Positions 17,370 to 26,156 of a stretch of 39,181 nt of DNA are shown here, one piece after another (position 1 is the first letter of the stretch; every line of letters begins with the position of its first letter). Origin of the DNA: Methylovulum sp. (lineage in GTDB: Bacteria; Pseudomonadota; Gammaproteobacteria; Methylococcales; Methylomonadaceae); the NCBI GenBank assembly GCA_030653435.1, contig JAURZI010000086.1, forward strand, positions 1 through 39,181, given 5' to 3'. The notes under the pieces are model-generated. The model saw nothing but the letters and a program-made list of their open reading frames with translations, was not told where the DNA came from and made no database searches. A program made the translations under genes and the position numbers.

Positions 17370-18257
17370 ATGAAATCAGCAAGCAGGGAACAACTGGAGC
17401 AGCAAGGGTACTGTATTGCCCGAAATCTATTGGATCAGTCCATGATCGAAAAAATAAGCCAATGGTGTGATAAGGTGCTGGAGAAAGTTTCTGAATACAA
17501 TCGCACCGAGTTCAAGGCCCAGGGTTGTCTGGTCGATATAGCGGACTATCCGGATTTTGCTGAAGTGATCGGCCACGAGGCGTTGGCTGCGCTTTTTAAT
17601 GAACTGGATTTTGGTGGATATGTATTGGGTAGCGGCTCCGTTGTCAGCAAACCACCCAATGGTCCGGCGTTGTTCTGGCATCAGGATTGGTGGGGATGGG
17701 ATGATTTGCTTTCTTACTCTGACCGTATTCCCCAAGTCAACGTCATGATTTATCTTTCCCCTACTTCGCCCGGCAATGGGTGCCTACGGGTTATTCCCGG
17801 CAGCCATCATCAAAAGCACCCGCTTCATCAGTTTCCAGTGGATTACAGTTCATCCATATCCAGAGTGGAGAACCCGGATCATCCGCTTTATCAATCCTGG
17901 GAAGGGGAATGTGCCATCACGGTCCAACCGGGTGACATTGTCGTTAAGGATACGCGGTTATTGCATAGTACATATGCCAATGCCTCGAATGTTGACAGAA
18001 CGATGTTAAGCCTTAATTTCAATCCCGATTTTTCCGCCTTGCCTGCCAGTATGCAGGCTAGAATAAAAAGGATATTCATGCGGGAAATTGAGTTCGATTG
18101 GATTGACGTTCCCAAAGGCTTGCAGATGAGTCAGTGGCCTGATAGCCAGAGGAAAAAGATAGAACATCTTTTCCCGGTTTGTGCGGATGATGTTCCGCCG
18201 CAGAATTTCAACTTCAGCCCTAATTTGGATTTATTAAACGGGGTTGAGCATTATTAA
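17370..18257 (+). CDS. Phytanoyl-CoA dioxygenase (PhyH) family protein
   Basis: Fe(II)/2-oxoglutarate-dependent oxygenase fold. The 295-residue protein shows the iron-binding triad as WHQDWW (His104, Asp106) and LLHSTYANAS (His199). Arg210 is the likely 2-oxoglutarate anchor, and GNGCLRVIPGSHHQKH is typical of PhyH proteins. Bacterial members hydroxylate diverse small molecules; the substrate is unknown here. AGGTGA at 17357-17362 favours the ATG at 17370 (spacing 7) over 17367. It is flanked by a possible operator upstream and a strong hairpin downstream, and appears to be a single-gene unit. Confidence 0.82.
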   Translation: MKSASREQLEQQGYCIARNLLDQSMIEKISQWCDKVLEKVSEYNRTEFKAQGCLVDIADYPDFAEVIGHEALAALFNELDFGGYVLGSGSVVSKPPNGPALFWHQDWWGWDDLLSYSDRIPQVNVMIYLSPTSPGNGCLRVIPGSHHQKHPLHQFPVDYSSSISRVENPDHPLYQSWEGECAITVQPGDIVVKDTRLLHSTYANASNVDRTMLSLNFNPDFSALPASMQARIKRIFMREIEFDWIDVPKGLQMSQWPDSQRKKIEHLFPVCADDVPPQNFNFSPNLDLLNGVEHY

Positions 18258-18387
18258 GGAGGCGGGTTGTTTCTTATCCAGCTAAGCAGTGGTTTTAGAT
18301 GCCGAGCATATTGAACGTAGGGTTCCGAGGCCACTAGCGATTGGATTATTGTGCTATGGCTTGGTCTGGGCGCAGGGGCTGAAAAGT

Positions 18388-18425
18388 CCGTAGGATGCGC
18401 TTTTTTCCGTCAGCGCATCCTACGG
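18388..18425. terminator. 13-base perfect inverted repeat between convergent genes (terminator or REP-like)
   Basis: ccgtaggatgcgc (18388-18400) and gcgcatcctacgg (18413-18425) are perfect complements around a 12-base loop that begins with six T residues. It sits between the ends of the dioxygenase gene and acnB. It could act as a bidirectional terminator. The GTAGGATGCGC motif also resembles dispersed palindromic repeats seen in many proteobacterial genomes. Confidence 0.6.
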
Positions 18426-18433
18426 CAGCTTGC

Positions 18434-20989
18434 TTAAGCTTCTACCGCCTCTTGATATTTTTCCATCAAATTAAAATTCAAATACCGATAAGTGTCATCG
18501 GCAGTCGCGTTAATCTGGTTGGCATAGTGCATATACTCTTCAACGGTCGGAATTTTACCCAATATCGAACATACTGCGGCCAGTTCGGCAGATGACAGGA
18601 ACACGTTCGCACCATTGCCTAAACGGTTGGGGAAGTTGCGGGTTGACGTGGAAACTACGGTAGAATTTTCCGCTACCCGTGCTTGGTTGCCCATACATAA
18701 GGAACAACCGGGCATTTCCGTGCGTGCGCCGACTTTGCCGAACGTGCCGTAATAGCCTTCTTCGACTAATTGGTTTTGGTCCATTTTGGTGGGCGGCGCT
18801 ACCCATAAGCGGGTTGGCAAGGCGCTTTTGTGTTGCTCCAGCAATTTCCCGGCGGCACGGAAGTGACCGATGTTGGTCATGCACGAGCCTAAAAACACTT
18901 CGTCAATCTTGGTTCCGGCGACTTCCGATAACGGTTTGATGTCGTCGGGGTCGTTCGGGCAGGCCAACAGCGGCTCTTTGATGTCATCCATATTGATGTC
19001 GATAATTTCAAAGTATTCGGCATCTTTATCGGCTTCCAGCAACACGGGTTTGTCCAGCCAATCTTGCATGGCTTTAATGCGGCGTTCTATCGTGCGGACA
19101 TCGCCGTAACCTTGGGCGATCATCCATTTCAATAGTGCGATGTTAGAGTTCAGGTATTCACGGATCGGGGCTTCGTTGAGTTTGATGGTGCAGCCGCCCG
19201 CAGAACGTTCGGCGGAAGCATCGGACAATTCAAACGCTTGTTCGACTTTCAAATCGGGCAAGCCTTCGATTTCCAAAATACGGCCGGAGAATACGTTTTT
19301 CTTGCCTTGTTTGGCAACGGTCAACAGGCCTTTTTGGATGGCGGCATAGGGGATTGCGTTGACCAGATCGCGCAAGGTGATGCCGGGTTGCATTGTTCCA
19401 GTAAAGCGCACCAGCACGGATTCGGGCATATCCAGCGGCATTACGCCGGTGGCGGCGGCGAAGGCGACCAAGCCGGAGCCGGCGGGAAACGAAATGCCTA
19501 TCGGGAAGCGGGTGTGTGAATCGCCGCCGGTACCGACGGTGTCGGGCAGCAACATGCGATTTAACCATGAGTGGATGATGCCGTCGCCAGGACGCAAGGA
19601 CACGCCGCCCCGGTTCATGATGAAATCGGGCAGCGTGTGCTGCATGGTTACATCTACGGGTTTGGGGTAGGCGGCGGTATGGCAGAACGATTGCAACACC
19701 AAATCGGCGGAGAAACCCAGGCAAGCCAAGTCTTTCAGCTCATCGCGGGTCATCGGGCCGGTGGTGTCTTGTGATCCCACTGTGGTCATGTGCGGTTCGC
19801 AATAGGTGTTAGGGCGTACACCGGCAACGCCGCAGGCTTTACCGACTATTTTTTGCGCCAGCGTGTAGCCGCGTCCGCTGTCGGCTTCGTCGCTTGGACG
19901 GATGAATACGGTGGAAGCGGGTAAGCCCAATGCTTTACGGGCACGGTCAGTCAGGCCGCGTCCGATAATCAAGGGGATACGTCCGCCTGCTTGGACTTCG
20001 TCCATAAGCACATCGGTTTTCAAACTGAACAAGCAAACCACTTCTTCGCTGTCATGGCGTTTGACCACGCCTTGATACGGGAAAATGTCAATGACATCAC
20101 CCATCAACAAGCGTGTCACATCACATTCAAACGGCAATGCGCCGGAATCTTCCATCGTGTTGAAGAAAATCGGCGCAATTTTGCTGCCGATACAGACGCC
20201 GCCATCGCGCTTATTGGGGATGAAGGGGATGTCATTGCCCATAAACCAAAGCACGGAATTGGTCGCCGATTTGCGCGACGAACCGGTGCCGACCACGTCG
20301 CCGACATAAGCGACCGGAAAGCCTTTTTGTTTCAATTCATTGATTTGTTGCTCGGCGTTGGTGATGCCTTCGCGGGGCATTTTCAGCATGGCTTTGGCGT
20401 GTAACGGGATGTCTGGACGTGACCAGGCATCGGGTGCGGGTGACAAATCGTCGGTGTTGGTTTCGCCTGTGACTTTGAAAACGGTGACAGTGAGTTTTTC
20501 CGGCACGGCAGGTTTACTGGTGAACCATTCCGCATCCGCCCACGATTGCAAGACTTGTTTAGCGTAAGCGTTGCCCGCATCAGCTTTAGTTTGCACATCG
20601 TGGAACGCATCGAACACTAATAATGTATGAGATAAGGCTTTGGCTGCAATCGGCGCAAGTGCGGCGACATCCAGTAATTCAATCAACGGCGCAACGTTGT
20701 AACCACCGAGCATCGTGCCGAGTAATTCAGTCGCATCTTCTGGCGTTAAGATTGGAGAGGTTGCTACGCCTTTGGCAATCGCCGTCAAAAATCCGGCTTT
20801 GACATAAGCGGCTTCGTCTACCCCAGCGGGGATGCGGTTGACCAGCAAATCCAAGATAAAGGCTTCTTCGCCCGCAGGTGGGCATTTGATGAGTTCGCAC
20901 AGGGAGGCGGTTTGTGCGGCATCTAAAGGTTTGGGGACGACGCCTTCGGCGGCGCGTTCTGCTACGTGTTTGCGGTATTGTTCTAGCAT
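18434..20989 (-). CDS. acnB: Bifunctional aconitate hydratase 2 / 2-methylisocitrate dehydratase
   Basis: Interconverts citrate and isocitrate in the TCA cycle. The 851-residue protein has the AcnB order: N-terminal HEAT-like domain ([16 protein letters not shown]...), then the swivelling domain with [19 protein letters not shown], then the catalytic core. The [4Fe-4S] ligands are in [16 protein letters not shown] and [14 protein letters not shown]. Length is close to E. coli AcnB (865). AAGGAG precedes the ATG. It lies upstream of nothing on its strand but next to the two isocitrate dehydrogenases, separated from them only by a restriction-modification pair. Confidence 0.97.
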   Translation of the reverse strand: MLEQYRKHVAERAAEGVVPKPLDAAQTASLCELIKCPPAGEEAFILDLLVNRIPAGVDEAAYVKAGFLTAIAKGVATSPILTPEDATELLGTMLGGYNVAPLIELLDVAALAPIAAKALSHTLLVFDAFHDVQTKADAGNAYAKQVLQSWADAEWFTSKPAVPEKLTVTVFKVTGETNTDDLSPAPDAWSRPDIPLHAKAMLKMPREGITNAEQQINELKQKGFPVAYVGDVVGTGSSRKSATNSVLWFMGNDIPFIPNKRDGGVCIGSKIAPIFFNTMEDSGALPFECDVTRLLMGDVIDIFPYQGVVKRHDSEEVVCLFSLKTDVLMDEVQAGGRIPLIIGRGLTDRARKALGLPASTVFIRPSDEADSGRGYTLAQKIVGKACGVAGVRPNTYCEPHMTTVGSQDTTGPMTRDELKDLACLGFSADLVLQSFCHTAAYPKPVDVTMQHTLPDFIMNRGGVSLRPGDGIIHSWLNRMLLPDTVGTGGDSHTRFPIGISFPAGSGLVAFAAATGVMPLDMPESVLVRFTGTMQPGITLRDLVNAIPYAAIQKGLLTVAKQGKKNVFSGRILEIEGLPDLKVEQAFELSDASAERSAGGCTIKLNEAPIREYLNSNIALLKWMIAQGYGDVRTIERRIKAMQDWLDKPVLLEADKDAEYFEIIDINMDDIKEPLLACPNDPDDIKPLSEVAGTKIDEVFLGSCMTNIGHFRAAGKLLEQHKSALPTRLWVAPPTKMDQNQLVEEGYYGTFGKVGARTEMPGCSLCMGNQARVAENSTVVSTSTRNFPNRLGNGANVFLSSAELAAVCSILGKIPTVEEYMHYANQINATADDTYRYLNFNLMEKYQEAVEA

Positions 20990-21081
20990 GGAAGTGACTC
21001 CTTAAAGAGAGCGTTAAAATATATGTTAATAGGCAAAGGAAAATGGAAATCTTAGGTTGATAATGAGTTGATTCATTAAGC

Positions 21082-22266
21082 TTAACCGCAGCATTTTGCT
21101 ATCGAAAGTGCAGGAGCATCAATAATATCTAAACCATCAAAAACTATTTCATTTTCTAAAAGATTATCACGATGACGTCTAATCAAAATGGCTTTTTTAG
21201 CTTTTTTGGCTTTCTTAGCGGCTATCAGCAATTCGGCTGCTGCTGTTAGCGATTCATGCTCTCGTTGAACTCTGATTAGTACAGGCGTGCCTTCGTATAA
21301 CTCGGTTAATATCGCATCAATACCTTTGTTTCGATGAATTGGGTTAAATTTCAGTCCTACCAGTAACGATAAGGCGTCTTGATTGGCACTAAGATAGGAA
21401 GCACGGCCTTTTTTAAGCAAGTTGGATTCCGTTTTTATAGGTGTCTTTAGGCGGCTTTTGGTTAGTTGTACGGCATCGTCGGACTGGTCAATGCCGATAA
21501 ATTTTCGCTGTAATAATTGAGCGGCTACGCAGGTGGTGCCACTACCGCAAAAAGGGTCAAGTACGGTATCGTTTTCATTACTGGCAATGTTAATGATGCG
21601 TTCCAGCAGCAACAGAGGTTTTTGCGTAGGATAGCCCACTCGTTCTTTTGCTTTGGGGTTTAAATAAGGAATATCCCAGACATCACCTAGCGGTACACCG
21701 CGTTTTTTATCGGCGTGTTGAATTGAACCATCATCTTTACGCTTATAAACAACTTTGTTGTGATTATCTCGTGTTCTCTTTTGCAGAATCTGATCGACAT
21801 TGGTAGATTCTGAATAATCAGTGTATTCAGGGTTGAAGGTAAAGTCAGTGCTTTTTGAGTAAAAATAAATATTTTGATGGCTGGGTAATAGACCTTTTTT
21901 GGCATTTGACCATCTTTTGTAAGTCCAGATGATTTCTGATTGAAAATTATCGGCCCCAAAAATATTATCGAGAATGGCTCTGACGATATGTTCGCCGCTT
22001 TTATCGCAATGCACAAAAATTGATCCCGTTTCTTTGAGCAATGGCTTCATTATCGCGATGCGTTCGAATAGAAAATCCGCATAAGCTCTATTGCTTCCCC
22101 ATATATCATCGAAGCTAAACTCTACGGTACGTTCCCTGTTTTTCAGTTTATGGGTTTTTTCTGTAAAAAAAGGTGGATCAAGATAAATCAAATCAATGGA
22201 ATCATGCTTAATTGACCGCATGACTGCGAGGCAGTCACCTTGCAGGATTACGTTTGTGTTACTCAT
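21082..22266 (-). CDS. Type II DNA methyltransferase, beta-class amino-methyltransferase
   Basis: Modification partner of the adjoining nuclease. The catalytic motif IV DPPF (30-33) comes before the S-adenosylmethionine motif I LDPFCGSGTTCVAAQ (about 236-250). This order defines the beta class, whose members methylate adenine N6 or cytosine N4. A roughly 120-residue C-terminal extension follows, with NPIHRNKGIDAILTE and a lysine-alanine repeat (AAKKAKKAKKA), possibly for target recognition. I use the ATG at 22266, which overlaps the nuclease stop by eight bases; an ATG at 22290 would give a 32-base overlap. The region is clearly AT-richer than acnB, suggesting transfer. Confidence 0.88.
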   Translation of the reverse strand: MSNTNVILQGDCLAVMRSIKHDSIDLIYLDPPFFTEKTHKLKNRERTVEFSFDDIWGSNRAYADFLFERIAIMKPLLKETGSIFVHCDKSGEHIVRAILDNIFGADNFQSEIIWTYKRWSNAKKGLLPSHQNIYFYSKSTDFTFNPEYTDYSESTNVDQILQKRTRDNHNKVVYKRKDDGSIQHADKKRGVPLGDVWDIPYLNPKAKERVGYPTQKPLLLLERIINIASNENDTVLDPFCGSGTTCVAAQLLQRKFIGIDQSDDAVQLTKSRLKTPIKTESNLLKKGRASYLSANQDALSLLVGLKFNPIHRNKGIDAILTELYEGTPVLIRVQREHESLTAAAELLIAAKKAKKAKKAILIRRHRDNLLENEIVFDGLDIIDAPALSIAKCCG

Positions 22267-22888
22267 CTTCGTGCGCGCTTTCTTGGGCAATATTTTCCAA
22301 TATAGCTTTTAAGTCAATATGTGTCCTATTCTTCACATAATCCCACGCGTTATTTCCCCAGTAATACTCACCGCCAATACCTTTATAAAGTGTTTCCAGG
22401 GTTTCTTGAATTTTCTTTGCTTGTTGTCTGTTGGGATAGTAAAGCATGATGCGGATAGGCTTGTATCCGGCATTAGCGATGACTTTTATTCTGGTGTGCT
22501 CTTTACTGATATGATCGCCATCCGTAGTTGCATCTCGCCATTTTATTTCGATTGCGTCAGTATCTACAAGACAGTCAATTTCAAATGTTTTGGGTCTCTG
22601 GCCTAATGTATTGGCTATTTTTACGGTTCCCGATGCTGGAAAAGTGAATTTAAAACATAATCTTGTTGCTTCTTCTAAAAATGAGCCTGCATATTTATAT
22701 AGAAAACGGCCTTTGTTTTGATAAATATCAATCATCCTGCCTTCGCTGGTTGTGATGCCCAGCACTCTGTAAATTAGAAAGTGAGAGAAATCATCATCTG
22801 CCATTTCTGAAACACGCAGATTGATTTGATTGTTTAGTTTTTTTGAATAAATTTGCGCTAACTTTTGTAGTTCAATTGTTATCGGCAT
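22259..22888 (-). CDS. Type II restriction endonuclease, probably ApaLI family
   Basis: A 209-residue protein with RVLGITTSEGRMIDIYQNKG at 41-60, GRFLYKYAGSFLEEATRLCF at 60-79, and a PD-(D/E)xK-like core FEIDCL...AIEIKWRDATTDGDHI (Asp105, Glu114, Lys116). HTRIKVIANAGYKPIRIM and ETLYKGIGGEYYWGN follow. I recognise this as the ApaLI restriction enzyme family, whose type member cuts GTGCAC. Immediate coupling to a methyltransferase makes a restriction role very likely. The family name is from memory and the actual target may differ. Confidence 0.7.
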   Translation of the reverse strand: MPITIELQKLAQIYSKKLNNQINLRVSEMADDDFSHFLIYRVLGITTSEGRMIDIYQNKGRFLYKYAGSFLEEATRLCFKFTFPASGTVKIANTLGQRPKTFEIDCLVDTDAIEIKWRDATTDGDHISKEHTRIKVIANAGYKPIRIMLYYPNRQQAKKIQETLETLYKGIGGEYYWGNNAWDYVKNRTHIDLKAILENIAQESAHEDE

Positions 22889-22999
22889 TTGGCGTCATTG
22901 TTTCTTCGTTTTAACCTATGAATCGAGAGATGTAATGCACTGAAAGAGCTTTGTAAACGGGTTACAAAGCTCTGAGTGAATAGTTTTTGGCAGGTTTGG

Positions 23000-24010
23000 C
23001 TATTCCATCGCCCCCACAATCGCACTGCCCATTTCAATAGTGCCCACTTTAGAATCAGGATTCAAATCCGGTGTGACATAAACCCCTTCATTGACTACTT
23101 TTTCTACCGCTTTAACGACCCGTTCGGCGGCTTCAATTTCACCGATATGGCTTAACATCATCGCACCCGCCATGATGACCGCTATCGGATTGGCGAGGTT
23201 TTTGCCGGCAATGTCCGGCGCACTTCCGTGTACCGCTTCAAACAACGCGGCATCCGCGCCGATATTCGCGCCGGGTATCAAGCCCAAGCCGCCGACCAAA
23301 CCTGCTGTCAGGTCAGATAAAATGTCACCGAACATATTGGTCGTGACGACGACATCAAACTGTTTAGGGTTCATGACCATGTGCATACAAGCGGCATCGA
23401 TGATTTTTTCATCAAACTGGATGTCGGGATAGCGCGGGGCTATTTCCCTGGCCACGTCCAAAAACAAGCCTTGGGTGTATTTGAGGATATTGGCTTTATG
23501 GCAAACCGTGACTTTTTGCCGGTGGTTGTCGCGGGCATACTGGAAGGCATAGTCGATGATGCGTTCCGATGCGGCGCGGGTGACCACGGCAAGGCTTTCG
23601 GCAATGTCTTTTTTAGGGGTCAGGTAATGCTCCAAACCGGCATACAGGCCTTCGGTGTTTTCGCGCACGATAACGATATCGACATCGTCGTAGCGCGTTT
23701 TGATGCCGGCCCAGCTTTTCGCAGGCCGGACATTGGCATACAGGTCATATTGCTGACGCAGGGCGACGTTAATGCTCCTAAAGCCGGTGCCGACCACGGT
23801 GGTTAGCGGGCCTTTAAACGCGACACGGGTTTTGTCGAACGAGGCCATGGTTTCTTCGGGCAGCGGCGTGCCGAACTTGTCAAAAGCCGAAAGGCCGGCA
23901 TAGGTTTCCTCCCATGTGATTTTAACGCCCGTTGCGTCTATCACTTTGACGGCCTCATCCATAATAGACGGGCCAATTCCATCGCCTTTAATCAGTGTGA
24001 TTGTGTGCAT
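23000..24010 (-). CDS. NAD-dependent isocitrate dehydrogenase
   Basis: Decarboxylating 3-hydroxyacid dehydrogenase. The 336-residue protein has IKGDGIGPSIMDEA at 7-20, GTGFRSINVALRQ at 74-86, IVRENTEGLYAG and the metal/substrate segment FGDILSDLTAGLVGGLG. The cofactor loop is HGSAPDIAG with Asp266-Ile267 where NADP-specific E. coli IDH has Lys344-Tyr345; this Asp-Ile pair marks NAD use. It is the short, IDH3-like form; isopropylmalate or homoisocitrate dehydrogenase is a possible alternative, but the aconitase and icd context favours isocitrate. AAGGAG precedes the ATG. Divergent from the NADP enzyme. Confidence 0.83.
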   Translation of the reverse strand: MHTITLIKGDGIGPSIMDEAVKVIDATGVKITWEETYAGLSAFDKFGTPLPEETMASFDKTRVAFKGPLTTVVGTGFRSINVALRQQYDLYANVRPAKSWAGIKTRYDDVDIVIVRENTEGLYAGLEHYLTPKKDIAESLAVVTRAASERIIDYAFQYARDNHRQKVTVCHKANILKYTQGLFLDVAREIAPRYPDIQFDEKIIDAACMHMVMNPKQFDVVVTTNMFGDILSDLTAGLVGGLGLIPGANIGADAALFEAVHGSAPDIAGKNLANPIAVIMAGAMMLSHIGEIEAAERVVKAVEKVVNEGVYVTPDLNPDSKVGTIEMGSAIVGAME

Positions 24011-24105
24011 TGTTTTCTCCTTCAGTTTAAAAATAGCTTTTACCCCTAAGGGCTTAGAAAGTTAAAGCGACAAGGCGATATGCACATTTAACCCCCTTCG
24101 GACGG

Positions 24106-24111
24106 ATTATA
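24106..24111 (-). promoter_or_regulatory. Candidate -10 element for the NAD-IDH gene
   Basis: The minus strand reads TATAAT here, about 95 bases upstream of the start. No good -35 hexamer stands 16-18 bases before it, so the promoter is tentative and might need an activator. Confidence 0.3.
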
Positions 24112-24151
24112 GAGCGATAAGCACGCATTTATCTACATGGGCGGTTAAATA

Positions 24152-24179
24152 TTACAAATCAAACGGCATTTGCTATGAT
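24152..24179 (+). promoter_or_regulatory. Candidate sigma-70 promoter for icd
   Basis: TTACAA (24152-24157) and TATGAT (24174-24179) are separated by 16 bases, about 45 bases before the icd start. With the opposing TATAAT it makes a shared 213-base control region for the two isocitrate dehydrogenases. Confidence 0.45.
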
Positions 24180-24223
24180 GGCTTGCGCCCGCAATCTCAC
24201 TTAAATCTTATCTAGGAGATGTT

Positions 24224-25516
24224 ATGTCTACTCCCGTTACCCCCTCTGCCGGCAGTCCCATTACGATGCAAAACGGCAAGCTGCTTGTGCCTGATCATCC
24301 CATTATCCCTTTCATAGAAGGTGACGGCACAGGCCCTGATATTTGGCGGGCCACGGTGCGGGTCTTGGATGCTGCGGTTGCACGCAGTTATGGCGGGCAG
24401 CGAAAAATTCACTGGTTGGAAGTCTATGCCGGTGAAAAAGCCCACCGCTTGTTTGATACCTGGTTGCCCGATGCGACCGTTGCGGCCTGTAGGGATTATC
24501 TGGTGTCGATCAAAGGCCCGTTAACCACGCCGGTGGGCGGCGGCATACGCTCACTGAATGTCGCCTTGCGGCAAATGCTGGATATGTACGTGTGCCTGCG
24601 TCCGGTGCGATGGTTTCAAGGCGTGCCGTCACCGGTAAAACATCCCGAATCGGTTGATATGGTGATTTTTCGCGAAAATACCGAAGATATTTATGCGGGT
24701 CTGGAATTTGCTCAGGGCAGTGCTGATAACCAGCGTTTCATGCGCTTATTGCAGGACAATTTTCCTGAGCAATTCAGTAAAATCCGTTTTCCAGAAACCT
24801 CAGGCATAGGCATTAAGCCCGTTTCGGAGCAGGGTACGGAACGCCTGATGCGGGCGGCGATAGATTATGCCATCAGCAATCGGCGCAGCAGCGTGACGAT
24901 AGTCCATAAAGGCAATATTATGAAATATACCGAGGGGGCGTTCCGCAATTGGGCCTACGCTGTCGCCGAGCGTGAGTATGCCGGGCAGACTTACACGTGG
25001 CTGCAATGGGAAAAAACCCGTGCCGCACAAGGTGAACAGGCCGCAAATCAGGAGCAGGAGCAGGCCTTGGCGGCAGGCCGTATTTTAATTAAGGACGCCA
25101 TCGCGGATATCGCCTTGCAGCAAGTGCTGACACGCCCCGACGATTTCGATGTGATAGCCACACTGAATTTGAATGGCGATTATCTATCCGATGCCTTGGC
25201 TGCTCAGGTCGGCGGCATAGGCATCGCTCCGGGCGGCAATATTAATTATCAGACGGGCACAGCAGTTTTCGAGGCGACCCACGGGACGGCGCCTAAATAT
25301 GCCGATCTGGATAAAGTCAATCCGGGCTCGTTAATTTTGTCAGGCGAAATGATGTTGCGTTACCTGGGCTGGACTGAAGCGGCTGATGCTGTCATTCATG
25401 CGATGGATGCGGCCATTGCCGGTAAACGGGTGACGTATGATTTTGCGCGGCTCATGACATCTGCCACCGAAGTGAAATGCAGTGAATTCGCCGATGCGCT
25501 GATAGAGAATTTATAG
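24224..25516 (+). CDS. icd: NADP-dependent isocitrate dehydrogenase
   Basis: Oxidises isocitrate to 2-oxoglutarate with NADP. The 430-residue protein shows [27 protein letters not shown] (Ser110 matches E. coli Ser113, the AceK phosphorylation site), [11 protein letters not shown], and HGTAPKYAD with Lys358-Tyr359. It also shows VTYDFARLM with Tyr405 and Arg409; these four match the NADP-binding residues Lys344, Tyr345, Tyr391 and Arg395 of E. coli. A strong TAGGAGAT site precedes the ATG. No aceK or glyoxylate-cycle gene is in the window. Confidence 0.95.
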   Translation: MSTPVTPSAGSPITMQNGKLLVPDHPIIPFIEGDGTGPDIWRATVRVLDAAVARSYGGQRKIHWLEVYAGEKAHRLFDTWLPDATVAACRDYLVSIKGPLTTPVGGGIRSLNVALRQMLDMYVCLRPVRWFQGVPSPVKHPESVDMVIFRENTEDIYAGLEFAQGSADNQRFMRLLQDNFPEQFSKIRFPETSGIGIKPVSEQGTERLMRAAIDYAISNRRSSVTIVHKGNIMKYTEGAFRNWAYAVAEREYAGQTYTWLQWEKTRAAQGEQAANQEQEQALAAGRILIKDAIADIALQQVLTRPDDFDVIATLNLNGDYLSDALAAQVGGIGIAPGGNINYQTGTAVFEATHGTAPKYADLDKVNPGSLILSGEMMLRYLGWTEAADAVIHAMDAAIAGKRVTYDFARLMTSATEVKCSEFADALIENL

Positions 25517-25603
25517 CGTCAGGTATCAGTGATATACTGCACACTTATACGATCTGTTTATTGACAGAACTTTCAAAATTTAACCTATTAACCGGAAAAA
25601 TAA

Positions 25604-26089
25604 ATGACAGTTAATGTTGACGATTTTAAACAAGCTTTGCAGTTATGGGCGAGTGGTGTCACGGTGGTGACGACACGTTCTGAAAAATTCGGTACGCAAG
25701 GCATGACTGTGACCGCTTTTTCCAGTGTTTCCGTTGAGCCGCCGCAAATATTGGTGTGCATTAATGACCGTGCCGATACCGGTGAAGGTATACATGAAAG
25801 CCAATGTTTTGCTGTCAATGTGTTAGCGGCTGACCAGCAGGAAGTGTCCAACCAGTTTGCCGGCGGATCTAGCCAGCAACAACGTTTTGAGAATACGGCT
25901 TGGCAACCGGGTGTCACCGGAGCCCCGATTTTAAGTGACAGCCTTATGTCGTTGGAGTGCACGGTCGTTGACAAGGTGCGTGCTGGCACCCATTGGATTA
26001 TTATCGGTGCCGTACAGCATTGCGTGTGCCGTTCAGGCGAGCCCATCCTCTACTACCGCGGCGCTTATCGTCAATTAGCGCTCGCTTAG
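25604..26089 (+). CDS. Flavin reductase family protein
   Basis: A 161-residue split-barrel flavin-binding protein. It has the family pattern FKQALQLWASGVTVVTTRSE at the start, GMTVTAFSSVSVEPPQILVCI at about 32-52, FAVNVL, and GGAPI-like GAPILSDS. It is similar to HpaC/RutF-type enzymes that reduce FMN or FAD with NAD(P)H for a partner monooxygenase or oxidise other flavin-linked substrates. No partner oxygenase is adjacent; the nearest flavoprotein monooxygenase (14995-16233) is of a type that does not need one. It stands alone between icd and glgP. Confidence 0.85.
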   Translation: MTVNVDDFKQALQLWASGVTVVTTRSEKFGTQGMTVTAFSSVSVEPPQILVCINDRADTGEGIHESQCFAVNVLAADQQEVSNQFAGGSSQQQRFENTAWQPGVTGAPILSDSLMSLECTVVDKVRAGTHWIIIGAVQHCVCRSGEPILYYRGAYRQLALA

Positions 26090-26156
26090 TCCGATACCGT
26101 TCATATAGATCAACGTGTAACGTCGTCATTTAGATAACCTTTAAAATAGTAAAGAT

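Noticed and set aside
22267-22290. Earlier ATG for the methyltransferase
   Set aside because: The residues it adds (MPKKARTK) come from the nuclease coding sequence in another frame; the ATG at 22266 gives a normal short overlap and starts right before the conserved region.
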